Below are positions 9,584-18,134 of a DNA stretch of 38,345 nucleotides, in pieces. Below the pieces are notes generated by a model. The model made no database searches. It was given only the letters and a program-made list of their open reading frames with translations, and was not told the origin of the DNA. The position numbers were made by a program, and so were the translations under genes. Position 1 is the stretch's first letter. Every line of letters begins with the position of its first letter. The stretch lies in NCBI GenBank assembly GCA_016208465.1, contig JACQXZ010000020.1:1-38345 (forward strand). Direction: 5' to 3'. Origin of the DNA: Actinomycetota bacterium. GTDB lineage: Bacteria; Actinomycetota; Aquicultoria; JACQXZ01.

Positions 9584-9611
9584 TGTGTCCCACAAAAATG
9601 TCTGATCGAAT
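9584..9611. repeat. direct repeat copy 2 flanking DUF2283/DUF4258 pair
   Basis: TGTGTCCCACAAAAATGTCTGATCGAAT. Confidence 0.75.
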
Positions 9612-9641
9612 GGATTATTCCCAAGCGCGAATCAGTGCAGT

Positions 9642-9717
9642 TGGTAGCGCATACGGGATTCGAACCCGTGATCTCCGCCTTGAGAGGGCGGTGTCCTAAC
9701 CGCTAGACGAATGCGCC
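9642..9717 (-). tRNA. tRNA-Glu (CTC)
   Basis: Cloverleaf; stem-loop CCGCC-CTCTCAA-GGCGG; GGTTCGAATCCC T arm; encoded CCA. Confidence 0.95.
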
Positions 9718-9740
9718 GTGAAAATTAATTTTATAATTAT

Positions 9741-9815
9741 TGGCTGGGGAGGAAGGATTCGAACCTTCGACTTTCTGATCCAGAGTCAGACGTCCTACCG
9801 CTAGACGACTCCCCA
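9741..9815 (-). tRNA. tRNA-Gln (CTG)
   Basis: Acceptor TGGGGAG/CTCCCCA; TCTGA-CTCTGGA-TCAGA anticodon arm; encoded CCA. Confidence 0.95.
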
Positions 9816-9854
9816 TTGCAGATGAATAAATAATAACATTCAAGTTTTTCTAAT

Positions 9855-11300
9855 TCAATTAATCATTTCTTTGGCTCTTTTTATTCTTTCTGCCGACTTT
9901 TCCTGTCCCAGCAATTCAATAGTTTCAAATAACGGCGGGCTGATTAATTTTCCTGCCACTGCAACTCTGATGGTCTGAAATACCTGTTTTGGTTTAAGAT
10001 TTAATTCTTCCGGAATTTTTCTTAAAACTAACTCAATCTCATTCACATTAAAATCAGATAGAGACAACAATTTCTTCTCGGCTGTTTCTAATATACTCAT
10101 TGCTTCAGATTTTTTAAACATCTTTTCTACAGCGCCTTGGTCGAATTCAATCAAATCTTTAAAAAAGAAATCAGTTAAACCAACAACCTCTTTTAAGCAT
10201 TTGATTCTTTCCTGAATCAAAGCAATAATTTTCTTCAGGTTGCCTCTTGGAATATCTATTTTAAAACCAGCTTCCTCAAGAAACGGCAGTACCATATCTG
10301 TTAATTCATCTACATCAAGCTGTCTGATATAATAACCATTCATCCACTCCAGTTTTGCTAAGTCAAATATTGCCGGACTTTTTGTAACTTTACCCAAAGA
10401 AAACTTTTCTATCAATTCATTCAACGAAAATATAGTAGTTTTCTCATCATAAGACCATCCCAAAAGAGCTAAATAATTAATCAACACTTCCGGTAAATAA
10501 CCTTTTTTAAAATACTCATCTATTGCCACGTCTGCGTGCCGTTTGGAAAGGGGGGTTTTATCTGAACCAAAAATTAAAGGAAGATGAGCAAAAACCGGCA
10601 ACGGATAACCTAACGCTTCATAAATAAGAATCTGACGGGGAGTATTGGATAAATGATCGTCGCCTCTTATTATATGTGTAATTTTCATCATTGCGTCATC
10701 TATCACTGCCGCAAAATTATAAGTAGGCGTGCCGTCGGTTCTTACTATTATCAAATCGTCTAAAAATTTATTTTCAAAGTTTATCTCGCCACGGATAATA
10801 TCGTTTACTCTTATAGAACCATCCTGAACAACCTTAAATCTAATTACCGGCTTTCTTCCCTCTTTTTCTAATAATCCTCTTTCCTCTTCAGCTAAATTTC
10901 TGCATCGACCATTGTATTTTGGAGATGCCCCCTCTTTTAGCGCTTCTTTTCTTCTTTTTTCCAACTCTTCAGGCAAACAGTAGCAGAAGTATGCTTTTCC
11001 TTCGTTTAATAACTTTTCAGCCGCTTCTTTATACAAATTTAATCTTTCCGTTTGTCTGTATGGTCCAAAATCACCGTCAACATCAGGACCTTCGTCCCAA
11101 TTTAAACCGAGCCGGGAAAGAGACTTAATTATAGAACCTATTGCTTCATCAGTAGATCTTGTTCTATCTGTATCTTCTATCCTTAAAACAAACTTGCCTT
11201 TATTTGCCTTAGCGAAAAGCCAGTTATAAAGCGCTGTTCTGGCTCCGCCTAAATGTAAATATCCTGTTGGACTTGGCGCAAAACGAACTCTTACAGTCAT
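9855..11300 (-). CDS. gltX: glutamyl-tRNA synthetase
   Basis: VRFAPSPTGYLHLGGARTALYNWLFA; class I HIGH-like motif and PLSKRH (KMSKS-like). Confidence 0.96.
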   Translation of the reverse strand: MTVRVRFAPSPTGYLHLGGARTALYNWLFAKANKGKFVLRIEDTDRTRSTDEAIGSIIKSLSRLGLNWDEGPDVDGDFGPYRQTERLNLYKEAAEKLLNEGKAYFCYCLPEELEKRRKEALKEGASPKYNGRCRNLAEEERGLLEKEGRKPVIRFKVVQDGSIRVNDIIRGEINFENKFLDDLIIVRTDGTPTYNFAAVIDDAMMKITHIIRGDDHLSNTPRQILIYEALGYPLPVFAHLPLIFGSDKTPLSKRHADVAIDEYFKKGYLPEVLINYLALLGWSYDEKTTIFSLNELIEKFSLGKVTKSPAIFDLAKLEWMNGYYIRQLDVDELTDMVLPFLEEAGFKIDIPRGNLKKIIALIQERIKCLKEVVGLTDFFFKDLIEFDQGAVEKMFKKSEAMSILETAEKKLLSLSDFNVNEIELVLRKIPEELNLKPKQVFQTIRVAVAGKLISPPLFETIELLGQEKSAERIKRAKEMIN

Positions 11301-11321
11301 ATTATTCTCCTAATATATATC

Positions 11322-11356
11322 TCTAGTAGGACAGGCGAGACGCCTGTCCTACTAGA
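11322..11356. repeat. perfect 16-bp-stem hairpin of repeat type
   Basis: TCTAGTAGGACAGGCG AGA CGCCTGTCCTACTAGA. Confidence 0.8.
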
Positions 11357-11385
11357 ATTTGACCTTGCCATAAATTCAAAAAATA

Positions 11386-11405
11386 AAGGCACTTCTCAGT
11401 GCCTT
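11386..11405 (-). terminator. rnpB intrinsic terminator
   Basis: On minus: AAGGCACT GAGA AGTGCCTT followed by TATTTTTTG. Confidence 0.8.
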
Positions 11406-11416
11406 GTTAGAGGAAA

Positions 11417-11791
11417 ACGAAAGTAGTCCGTAAGCCGAGTTCTGTGCCCCGAAGGACTTCGGGGTGACAATCATCTATCTAGGCGATAAGTTACCTTACC
11501 GCTCATGCGATCTACCCGAGAGAATAGCGGGTCACTATTGTCCCTAAGGACTTCTCTCCTATTAGATCTTGCTCCAGATGGGGTTTGCCAAGCCTTCGGA
11601 TCACCCCGAAGCTGGTGAAGCTTTTACCTCACCGTTTCAGCTTTGCTCCTAACTAACGTCAGGGGCGTTTTCTTTTCTGTGGCACTTTCCTTGAGGTCAC
11701 CCTCACTGGGTGTTACCCAGCATCCTGCCCTGTGGAGCCCGGACTTTCCTCCCCGATGAAACATCAGGGCGATTGCCTGTCCTACTTTCTT
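11417..11791 (-). ncRNA. rnpB: RNase P RNA (bacterial class A)
   Basis: P1 GAAAGTAG/CTACTTTC; GAGGAAAGTCCGGGCTCCA; ACAGAACTCGGCTTACGGACTA near 3' end. Confidence 0.95.
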
Positions 11792-11904
11792 TTCTCTCTA
11801 AAATCATAGTAACAAAGGAATTTGAAAGTGTCAAAAAAAAGGAAAAAACATCTTTTTATAGAAAGAGTATTTATATATCTGTCTGATGTGAGGAGGTGTT
11901 TAAA

Positions 11905-12138
11905 ATGACTACTGCTTATGTTTTAATTAAAACAGAACCGGGAGAGGCGGGTAATGTAGTTAAAAAAATTATAAAGATTAAAGGCATAGTAAGCGCATAC
12001 GCAATCGCTGGTCCTTTTGACATCATAGCTTTGGCAGAAGCAGAGGATTTTAACGCAATTGGAAAAATGGTAGTTGCAAGAATCCAGAAAATAACAGGTG
12101 TCAGTCAGACAATTACTTGTCAAACAGTCGACCTCTAA
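11905..12138 (+). CDS. stand-alone Lrp/AsnC ligand-binding (RAM) domain protein
   Basis: TAYVLIKTEPGEAGNVVKKI..IKGIVSAYAIAGPFDIIALAEAEDFNAIGKMVV; ATG with AGGAGGTG RBS (track start GTG 11896 is 9 nt upstream). Confidence 0.85.
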   Translation: MTTAYVLIKTEPGEAGNVVKKIIKIKGIVSAYAIAGPFDIIALAEAEDFNAIGKMVVARIQKITGVSQTITCQTVDL

Positions 12139-12204
12139 AAATTTTTTAAAATTTTTTTTTAAAACATATTGACTAATTATTTAAAAGTGATATTTTTAAT
12201 TTAG

Positions 12205-12406
12205 AGTCCCAAGAAGTTTTCAAAGAGTGGACAGTTATTTCATTGGCTTAAGTCCCGATGTAACGTCGGGGTAGATCTTAATGGTTTATCGAAATACTTA
12301 AATTATAATGCCAATCTTATAATTTAAGAAGATTGGTTAGAGTAGATAATACCAAAGATCAAAACTGACAGGAATAACAAAAATCTCAGAGAAGCTACTT
12401 GGGACT
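12205..12406. other. structured intergenic region between convergent genes
   Basis: AGTCCCAAG (12205-12213) / CTTGGGACT (12398-12406) ends; CCCGA..TCGGG hairpin; alternative hairpins 12297-12336. Confidence 0.45.
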
Positions 12407-12411
12407 TTATT

Positions 12412-12870
12412 TTAAAAGATCTTTGCCTGCGAAGACTCACCAAAAGAATAAACTGCTTTCTTTCCAGCTTCAAATAAGTCTATCGCCTGATTAGCCAGTT
12501 TATCTGCTTCTTTGTTTTCTTCCCTTTCAATGTGAAAAATTTCTACTTTTTGGTAAGGTCTAAGAAGTGACTTTGTTTTCTCATAAAGAGGTTTTAGTTT
12601 CTGATCTTTTACCCTGTACGAACCTTGCAGTTGACGCACTATAAGCTGACTGTCCAGATAAACAGCTACCTGAGCAGCGCCAAAAGATAAAGATGATTCA
12701 AGACACAAAATTAATGCTTTATACTCAGCAACATTATTTGTTGCTTCACCTATATATTCACTTATCCTCAATAACGTTTGATTTTTATCGTCACAAATTA
12801 ATCCTCCAATGCCTGCCTTGCCGGGATTACCCCTTGCGGCGCCATCGGAGTAAATAATTATTTTTTTCAT
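12412..12870 (-). CDS. ribonuclease H (RNase HI family)
   Basis: IIYSDGAARGNPGKAGIG, NNVAEYKALI, YLDSQLIVRQLQGSYRVK, EREENKEADKLANQA. Confidence 0.9.
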   Translation of the reverse strand: MKKIIIYSDGAARGNPGKAGIGGLICDDKNQTLLRISEYIGEATNNVAEYKALILCLESSLSFGAAQVAVYLDSQLIVRQLQGSYRVKDQKLKPLYEKTKSLLRPYQKVEIFHIEREENKEADKLANQAIDLFEAGKKAVYSFGESSQAKIF

Positions 12871-13580
12871 CTAAGGAATATCCTTCTACAATGCTCGCAT
12901 CGCCATAAAATTTGAGTTTCGGAGTGGCTCATCTTATCTGCCTCTTCAGCGGAAAGCTCCATCCCGCATCCCTGACATATTCCGTCTTTTAACTCAACCA
13001 CAGCGAGACCATCTTTTTCGGCCCTTGTTTCCTCGTACAAAGTCAAAAGATCGTTGTCAGTCAAAGAAGCTGTTTCTTCTCTTTGTTTACATAGTTCATC
13101 TAATTTAATATCTATATCTGAAATTGTACTATTTGTTTTTTTCTCTAATTTATCTTTAGCGATTAAAAATTCTTCTTTTTGATTATTTAATTTAACTAGA
13201 ACTCCCTTCAGGTTGTCAACCAAATCTAAGTGCTCAATTAGTTCAGTTTCTGTCTCGTCTTTTTTGTTATTTAGACTTTCTATTTCTTTTTGTATAGCGC
13301 CAAGCTCTTTCGAATTACTTATAACGCCACTGTAAAGTCTCTTTTCTTCTGATTTCACTTTGTTAGTTATTGTATCTATTTCTCCCTCTAATTTCTTTTG
13401 TTTCATCTCTACTTTATGAAACTCTTCTTCTTTCTTTGAAAGATAATTAGTCAGCCTGTCTAACTCTTTACATAAAGAATCAAGCTTATCTTTTTCAGGC
13501 AGATTAACTTTTTCTCTTCTGAGTCCATCAATAATTAAATCCAATTCCTGTAATTGCTTCAAATTATCAAAATCTGCCAT
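12867..13580 (-). CDS. coiled-coil protein with C4-type zinc ribbon (DUF164/CT398-like)
   Basis: Long coiled coil then CQGCGMELSAEEADKM...WRCEHCRRIF; start set at ATG 13580, since the track N-terminus MFGLGDN derives from a dispersed repeat. Confidence 0.85.
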   Translation of the reverse strand: MADFDNLKQLQELDLIIDGLRREKVNLPEKDKLDSLCKELDRLTNYLSKKEEEFHKVEMKQKKLEGEIDTITNKVKSEEKRLYSGVISNSKELGAIQKEIESLNNKKDETETELIEHLDLVDNLKGVLVKLNNQKEEFLIAKDKLEKKTNSTISDIDIKLDELCKQREETASLTDNDLLTLYEETRAEKDGLAVVELKDGICQGCGMELSAEEADKMSHSETQILWRCEHCRRIFLR

Positions 13581-13586
13581 GTTATC

Positions 13587-13614
13587 CCCTAACCCGAACA
13601 AATCGGAATTGAAA
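13587..13614. repeat. dispersed repeat CCCTAACCCGAACAARTCGGAATTGAAA, copy 1
   Basis: 27/28 identical to 31627..31654. Confidence 0.8.
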
Positions 13615-13687
13615 TTCGTAAGTCACAGATCACAGGTTAAAAATTTCTTCACTTGTGACTTGTGTCCTTGTGACTTTGTGACCTATC

Positions 13688-14206
13688 TTAAGCATTCCAC
13701 GGATTCGTATCTATTGTTGAAGTCGAAACTTCAACTTTAAGATTTAATTCCTTGCGTTTCAGCTCTATCTCTCTAGCCAGCTTAGGAAGAATTAATCTCT
13801 CAGTAAAATTATGACCAGCGTCTATTAATGCTATTCCCATATAGGTTGCCGATAAAGCTGTGTGATATTTTATATCTCCTGAAACAAATACATCTGCTTC
13901 CATTGATTTTGCCTTCGGAATTAAATCACCGCCAGCTCCGCCGCAAACCGCGACCCGTCTGATTTTTTTACTCAAATCACCTGAAACTTTCAAATTTTTA
14001 TTTCCTAATTTTAAAGACCATTCCTTAACGCAATCTCCTAATAAAACTTCCTTTTCGAGATTTCCTATTCTGCCAAAACCTGTTCTTGAAAACCTCTCTA
14101 CTCTATACATATCGTATGCAACTTCTTCGTAAGGATGCGCTTTAAGCATTGCTGATATAACTGGTTTTATCCTGCCCTTCTTAACCAACAGCTCCGCAAA
14201 TTGCAT
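13688..14206 (-). CDS. Nif3-like (DUF34) C-terminal fragment
   Basis: KAHPYEEVAYDMY, GFGRIGNL, VAVCGGAGGDLI, DVFVSGDIKYH, LIDAGHNFTE. Confidence 0.85.
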   Translation of the reverse strand: MQFAELLVKKGRIKPVISAMLKAHPYEEVAYDMYRVERFSRTGFGRIGNLEKEVLLGDCVKEWSLKLGNKNLKVSGDLSKKIRRVAVCGGAGGDLIPKAKSMEADVFVSGDIKYHTALSATYMGIALIDAGHNFTERLILPKLAREIELKRKELNLKVEVSTSTIDTNPWNA

Positions 14207-14663
14207 CAGTCAACTCATCAATATTTTCAAAAGGAACAAACACAACTAACTTATAGGAATCTGATTTAATTTCATCAGGAAAAAGAACTTCTGTATCCTT
14301 CAGTCCCAATTCCTCCGCTAAGACATCGCTTACGCCGCCAACAACTTTATCTAAATTCGTATGAGCAATGTGTATGTTAATATCATTCTTAATTGCTTTT
14401 CTGATAATATGGCCAACAAACTCAGAATCAACAACTGCTTTAAGTTCATTAAAAATTAAAGGATGATGAGAAATGATAAGCTGGGCATTTGTGTCAATTG
14501 CTTCTTGTAAAACCAACTCATTTATGTCTAGAGTTATTAAGATATGATTTACAGATGCGCCTTCTCCCCCCACCTGTAAACCAATTTTATCATCATCAAT
14601 TGCCAAATATTCTGGAGCAATCTCATTTACTATTCTTATTATATCTGAAACCTTAGCATTCAT
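14181..14663 (-). CDS. Nif3-like (DUF34) N-terminal fragment
   Basis: APEYLAIDDDKIGLQVG, LITLDI, LIISHHPLIF, INIHIAHTNLDKVVGGVSDVLAE. Confidence 0.85.
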   Translation of the reverse strand: MNAKVSDIIRIVNEIAPEYLAIDDDKIGLQVGGEGASVNHILITLDINELVLQEAIDTNAQLIISHHPLIFNELKAVVDSEFVGHIIRKAIKNDINIHIAHTNLDKVVGGVSDVLAEELGLKDTEVLFPDEIKSDSYKLVVFVPFENIDELTDAICGAVG

Positions 14664-15483
14664 TTACCAACCTCTTATAACCTGCTGATAACAATTCAGT
14701 CACTTCACCAACACAACCTTTTCCTATTTTTTGGAAATTCACTGAAGTAACCGGCATTACCTCCATTAATGAATTAGTTAAAAAACATTCATCAGCGGTA
14801 AAAATCTCTTCCTTCTTTATACTTCTTTCCTCTACTTCTAAAGACAATTCTTTAGCCAGTTTTATCACAATCATTCGAGTGATTCCCGGTAGAATTCCGT
14901 CTTCCAATGCAGGAGTAGTTAAAACTTTATTAATTACTATAAAGATATTGCTTACCGTACCCTCAACAATATCATCATTGTAGTTTAAAAATATTCCCTC
15001 GTCTACTCCAGCCTCCGCTGCTTCTGTTCTTGCCGTCAAGTTACTTAAAAAATTTAATGTTTTATGTTTTACAATTTTTGAATGTTGATCTCTTTTTGCT
15101 TTAACAATAATTGTCTTCATTCCTTCTCTATATAAAAGATCAGAATAAGGAGAAAAATATCTTGCAAAAATAACTACTGTTGATTCTTCATCCACGCCTC
15201 GTGAAACTGTTAATCTTATATAAGCATCTTTTAAATTATTTACCTCCAAAATTTCATATACAGCATCCTCTAATTGAGCTTTGCTAATTTGTGTTTTTAT
15301 GTCCAGCTCATATAAAGAACTAAATAACCTTGCTAAGTGTTCCTTAAGCTTAAACACTTTCCCATCATAAGATCTCATTGTTTCAAAAAGACCGTCTCCG
15401 TATAAAAACCCACGGTCAAAAACAGAAATTTTTGCTTCATCTTTTAAAACATAAGTTCCATTTAAATAAATATATTCTTTCAC
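14653..15483 (-). CDS. pabC: aminotransferase class IV, probable aminodeoxychorismate lyase
   Basis: IYLNGTYVLKDEAKISVFDRGFLYGDGLFETMRSY; adjacent to pabB. Confidence 0.85.
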   Translation of the reverse strand: MKEYIYLNGTYVLKDEAKISVFDRGFLYGDGLFETMRSYDGKVFKLKEHLARLFSSLYELDIKTQISKAQLEDAVYEILEVNNLKDAYIRLTVSRGVDEESTVVIFARYFSPYSDLLYREGMKTIIVKAKRDQHSKIVKHKTLNFLSNLTARTEAAEAGVDEGIFLNYNDDIVEGTVSNIFIVINKVLTTPALEDGILPGITRMIVIKLAKELSLEVEERSIKKEEIFTADECFLTNSLMEVMPVTSVNFQKIGKGCVGEVTELLSAGYKRLVNEC

Positions 15484-16958
15484 GTTAACTCCCTAACAGA
15501 TAATTTTGACGCGGCCTCAAGTGTCTCAATTAAAGCTTTTGCTTTCTGAAGACTTTCAAAATATTCTTTTGCAGGATCAGAATCCGCAACTATTCCGGCT
15601 CCTGCCTGAACATATACAACCTTGTCTTTTAAAACAAAAGTTCTGATTGCAATATTTAAATCCATGTGGCCCGAAAAACTTATATAACCGATTGACCCCG
15701 TGTAAATTCCTCTTCTAACATTTTCTAATTCATCAATTATTTCCATTGACCTGAGTTTTGGACAACCGGTTATTGTTCCACCGGGGAAACAAGCCTTAAG
15801 CACATCAAAACAATCTTTTCCTTTAACGATTTCTCCTCTTATATTTGATACTATATGAATAACATGAGAATAATTCTCTGTAACCATTAACTCATCAACC
15901 TTAACCGTTCCAAAATTGCTTATCCTGCCAATATCGTTTCTCTCTAAATCAACCAGCATGATATGTTCAGCTCTCTCTTTTGGATTTAATATCAATTCAG
16001 AACTTAATTCCTCATCTTCATTAAAATCAATTCCTCTCCTTCTTGTGCCCGCAATTGGCCGCGTCTCGATAACACCATTCCCATCTAAACATATTAGTCT
16101 TTCCGGCGATGAACTGATAATCTCTACGTCGCCAAAATTTAAATAACCCGCAAACGGCGATGGATTAATTTCCCTTAAAATTTTATAAAGACTTAATCCC
16201 TCCCCTTCAAAATATGTGTTCAAACGAAGCGATAAATTAACCTGAAAAATATCTCCCGCAAAAATATATTCTTTTGCCCTTCTGACAATATCTTCAAATT
16301 CATGCTGGCTAAAATTAGACTCTACTTTTCCGCTTTTACAAAATAAGTCTGGCTGATGACTAGATTTATTTTTAAGATTGGCTTCAATTTCTAAAATTTT
16401 ATCCACTGCGCTTTCATATGCTTCTCCCAAATCATTTTTAATTTTCACACTATGGATAATAAAAATTTTATTTTCGAGATGATTAAAAACAATCGCTGTG
16501 TCAAAAAACATAAAATAAGCATCAAAAACATCTACATCGTTTCTAGTGGTTTTTGGCAACTGTTCGAACCAATGGACAAAATCATAGCTGAAATAACCAA
16601 TAGCGCCTCCGCAGAAATCAGGTATTCCATTATAAGAAGAAGCCTTGTTATCCATCATTATTTTTCTTAATTCCTTTAATGGATCGCCATAAAAACTGAT
16701 ACTTTTTTCCTTTTCAATAATTTCTATAAAATTCTCTTTACTCCTAAAAACCAGAAATGGATCGATGCCAATTATCGAATACCGGGTAATCTTAGAAGAT
16801 CCCTTTAAGCTCTCAAGAAGTACACATTGTTTTTTCCGTCCAAGTTTTAAAAAAATATCAAACAAAGATTCACAAACAGGTAGAGCTTTATAAACTGCCG
16901 CTCTTTTTCTGCCTTGAGAAAGATTTTTAAATTGATCAAAAGACGGGAAAATCGACAT
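15480..16958 (-). CDS. pabB: aminodeoxychorismate synthase component I / anthranilate synthase component I family
   Basis: ETRPIAGTRRRG, ERAEHIMLVDLERNDIGR, FPGGTITGCPKLRSMEII, YVQAGAGIVADSDPAKEYFE. Confidence 0.85.
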   Translation of the reverse strand: MSIFPSFDQFKNLSQGRKRAAVYKALPVCESLFDIFLKLGRKKQCVLLESLKGSSKITRYSIIGIDPFLVFRSKENFIEIIEKEKSISFYGDPLKELRKIMMDNKASSYNGIPDFCGGAIGYFSYDFVHWFEQLPKTTRNDVDVFDAYFMFFDTAIVFNHLENKIFIIHSVKIKNDLGEAYESAVDKILEIEANLKNKSSHQPDLFCKSGKVESNFSQHEFEDIVRRAKEYIFAGDIFQVNLSLRLNTYFEGEGLSLYKILREINPSPFAGYLNFGDVEIISSSPERLICLDGNGVIETRPIAGTRRRGIDFNEDEELSSELILNPKERAEHIMLVDLERNDIGRISNFGTVKVDELMVTENYSHVIHIVSNIRGEIVKGKDCFDVLKACFPGGTITGCPKLRSMEIIDELENVRRGIYTGSIGYISFSGHMDLNIAIRTFVLKDKVVYVQAGAGIVADSDPAKEYFESLQKAKALIETLEAASKLSVRELT

Positions 16959-16984
16959 CAGTTATTCCTCATTTCATAAAAAAA

Positions 16985-17003
16985 CACCCAGCAAAGCTGG
17001 GTG
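16985..17003. terminator. intrinsic terminator-like hairpin at integron/chromosome boundary
   Basis: CACCCAGC AAA GCTGGGTG. Confidence 0.6.
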
Positions 17004-17112
17004 CCAAAAAGGCTTTCATGCTTTATAGAGCGAAGTATAAATTACCAGAGCATTTATTGCAATATTATGTGCAAACTATGTCCCCGTTCGCTCAGTCCGG
17101 TTGAATGAGTTG

Positions 17113-17565
17113 TTAAACATCTTTATTTTTCTTCAGATAATTGGCGTCTAATTTATCTTTTTCTCTGCCCGTGGCTTCTTTGTTTTTAATAAGATTTCCC
17201 TTGGAAAGAAAGGGAATAGAAATACTTTCAATTTCTATATTTTCTTTACCCTTATAAGCTTCAATAAATTCAACCCCATCAATAAACGTTAATATATCTA
17301 TTCGTCTCGGCGCTACACCAATTTGGAAAACAATCCCTTCTTCAGTAAAAGTTTCAGGATTTATTTGTCCAAGTGGAGCACCAAATTCAGTAAGGGAATT
17401 ATATACTTTTTTTGAATTTTCAGGTGATGGTTCAACCCATATATCAAAATCTCCAGTTGCACGGGGATAACCTTGCGCGCCCATCGCGTACGCGCCAACA
17501 ACAAGGAATTTTACCTTATTGTTTAATAAGATTTGTAACATTTCTTTGTAATCTTCGTTCAACAT
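17113..17565 (-). CDS. nucleotidyltransferase-fold protein (MNT/DUF6036-like)
   Basis: KFLVVGAYAMGAQGYPRATGDFDIWVEPSPEN (GxxAMxxxGxxRxTxDxDIW); ATG with GAGAGG RBS. Confidence 0.8.
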   Translation of the reverse strand: MLNEDYKEMLQILLNNKVKFLVVGAYAMGAQGYPRATGDFDIWVEPSPENSKKVYNSLTEFGAPLGQINPETFTEEGIVFQIGVAPRRIDILTFIDGVEFIEAYKGKENIEIESISIPFLSKGNLIKNKEATGREKDKLDANYLKKNKDV

Positions 17566-17725
17566 ATAACGATCCTCTCAATGACCACAATTCAGCCGTT
17601 AGTTCCCACATAAAACTAATACATTGTTGTGGGGAGGCAGTAACAAAAGGGTCATCAATTTTTGACATCTTAATTAACTTAGTTTCATTTCTCAATATTT
17701 TCATAATTATATTATACCATAGCAT
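17516..17725 (-). CDS. small protein upstream of and overlapping the nucleotidyltransferase gene
   Basis: PFVTASPQQCISFMWELTAELWSLRG...ERRLQRNVTNLIKQ; 50-nt overlap with NTase gene. Confidence 0.65.
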   Translation of the reverse strand: MLWYNIIMKILRNETKLIKMSKIDDPFVTASPQQCISFMWELTAELWSLRGSLYVERRLQRNVTNLIKQ

Positions 17726-17736
17726 ATGTTTCTAAC

Positions 17737-18134
17737 GAGGCTGTCGAAAAAGTCATTTTAAAAAATTTATTCGGCCTTAATTTTGATTTTTTATTTAAAA
17801 CGTAAATTCTTCCGGAAATTTCAAAAATATTTTTTTATTTTATCTTTAATTATTACTTTTATTAACTTAATTTCCGGTTTACTACTTATTTCTACGCAAA
17901 CCCCGTTCCGTATCTGTATATTTTACCAATATTATGAATGATTGCGAACAATTTCCATTGGATATTTATTTTTTGTTTTCTTCTTAATGTAAATCCATTT
18001 AATCCCGGATTGTTTTTTATGTTTCCAAATACAGGTTCAATTATTCCCATTCGTTTATTATAATTTACAATTATATCTGATATTTTAGTCAAAAGAAGGT
18101 ATTTTTCTTGTAAAAAAAGTTTTTCGACAGCTTC
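17737..18134 (-). mobile_element. 398-bp IS remnant/MITE-like insertion with transposase C-terminal fragment
   Basis: Terminal IR GAGGCTGTCGAAAAA / TTTTTCGACAGCTTC (14/15 complementary); flanking AAC on both sides; contains transposase-like ORF 17892-18092. Confidence 0.8.
17892..18092 (-). pseudogene. transposase C-terminal fragment (DDE family, IS1182/IS5-like)
   Basis: NKRMGIIEPVFGNIKNNPGLNGFTLRRKQKINIQWKLFAIIHNIGKIYRYG resembles transposase C-termini (EPVFG.IK...L.G...V..QW.L....HN..K). Confidence 0.75.

Noticed and set aside
12297-12336. H-type pseudoknot
   Set aside because: An 11-bp stem 1 with a 1-nt crossing loop is sterically implausible; treated as alternative hairpins instead.
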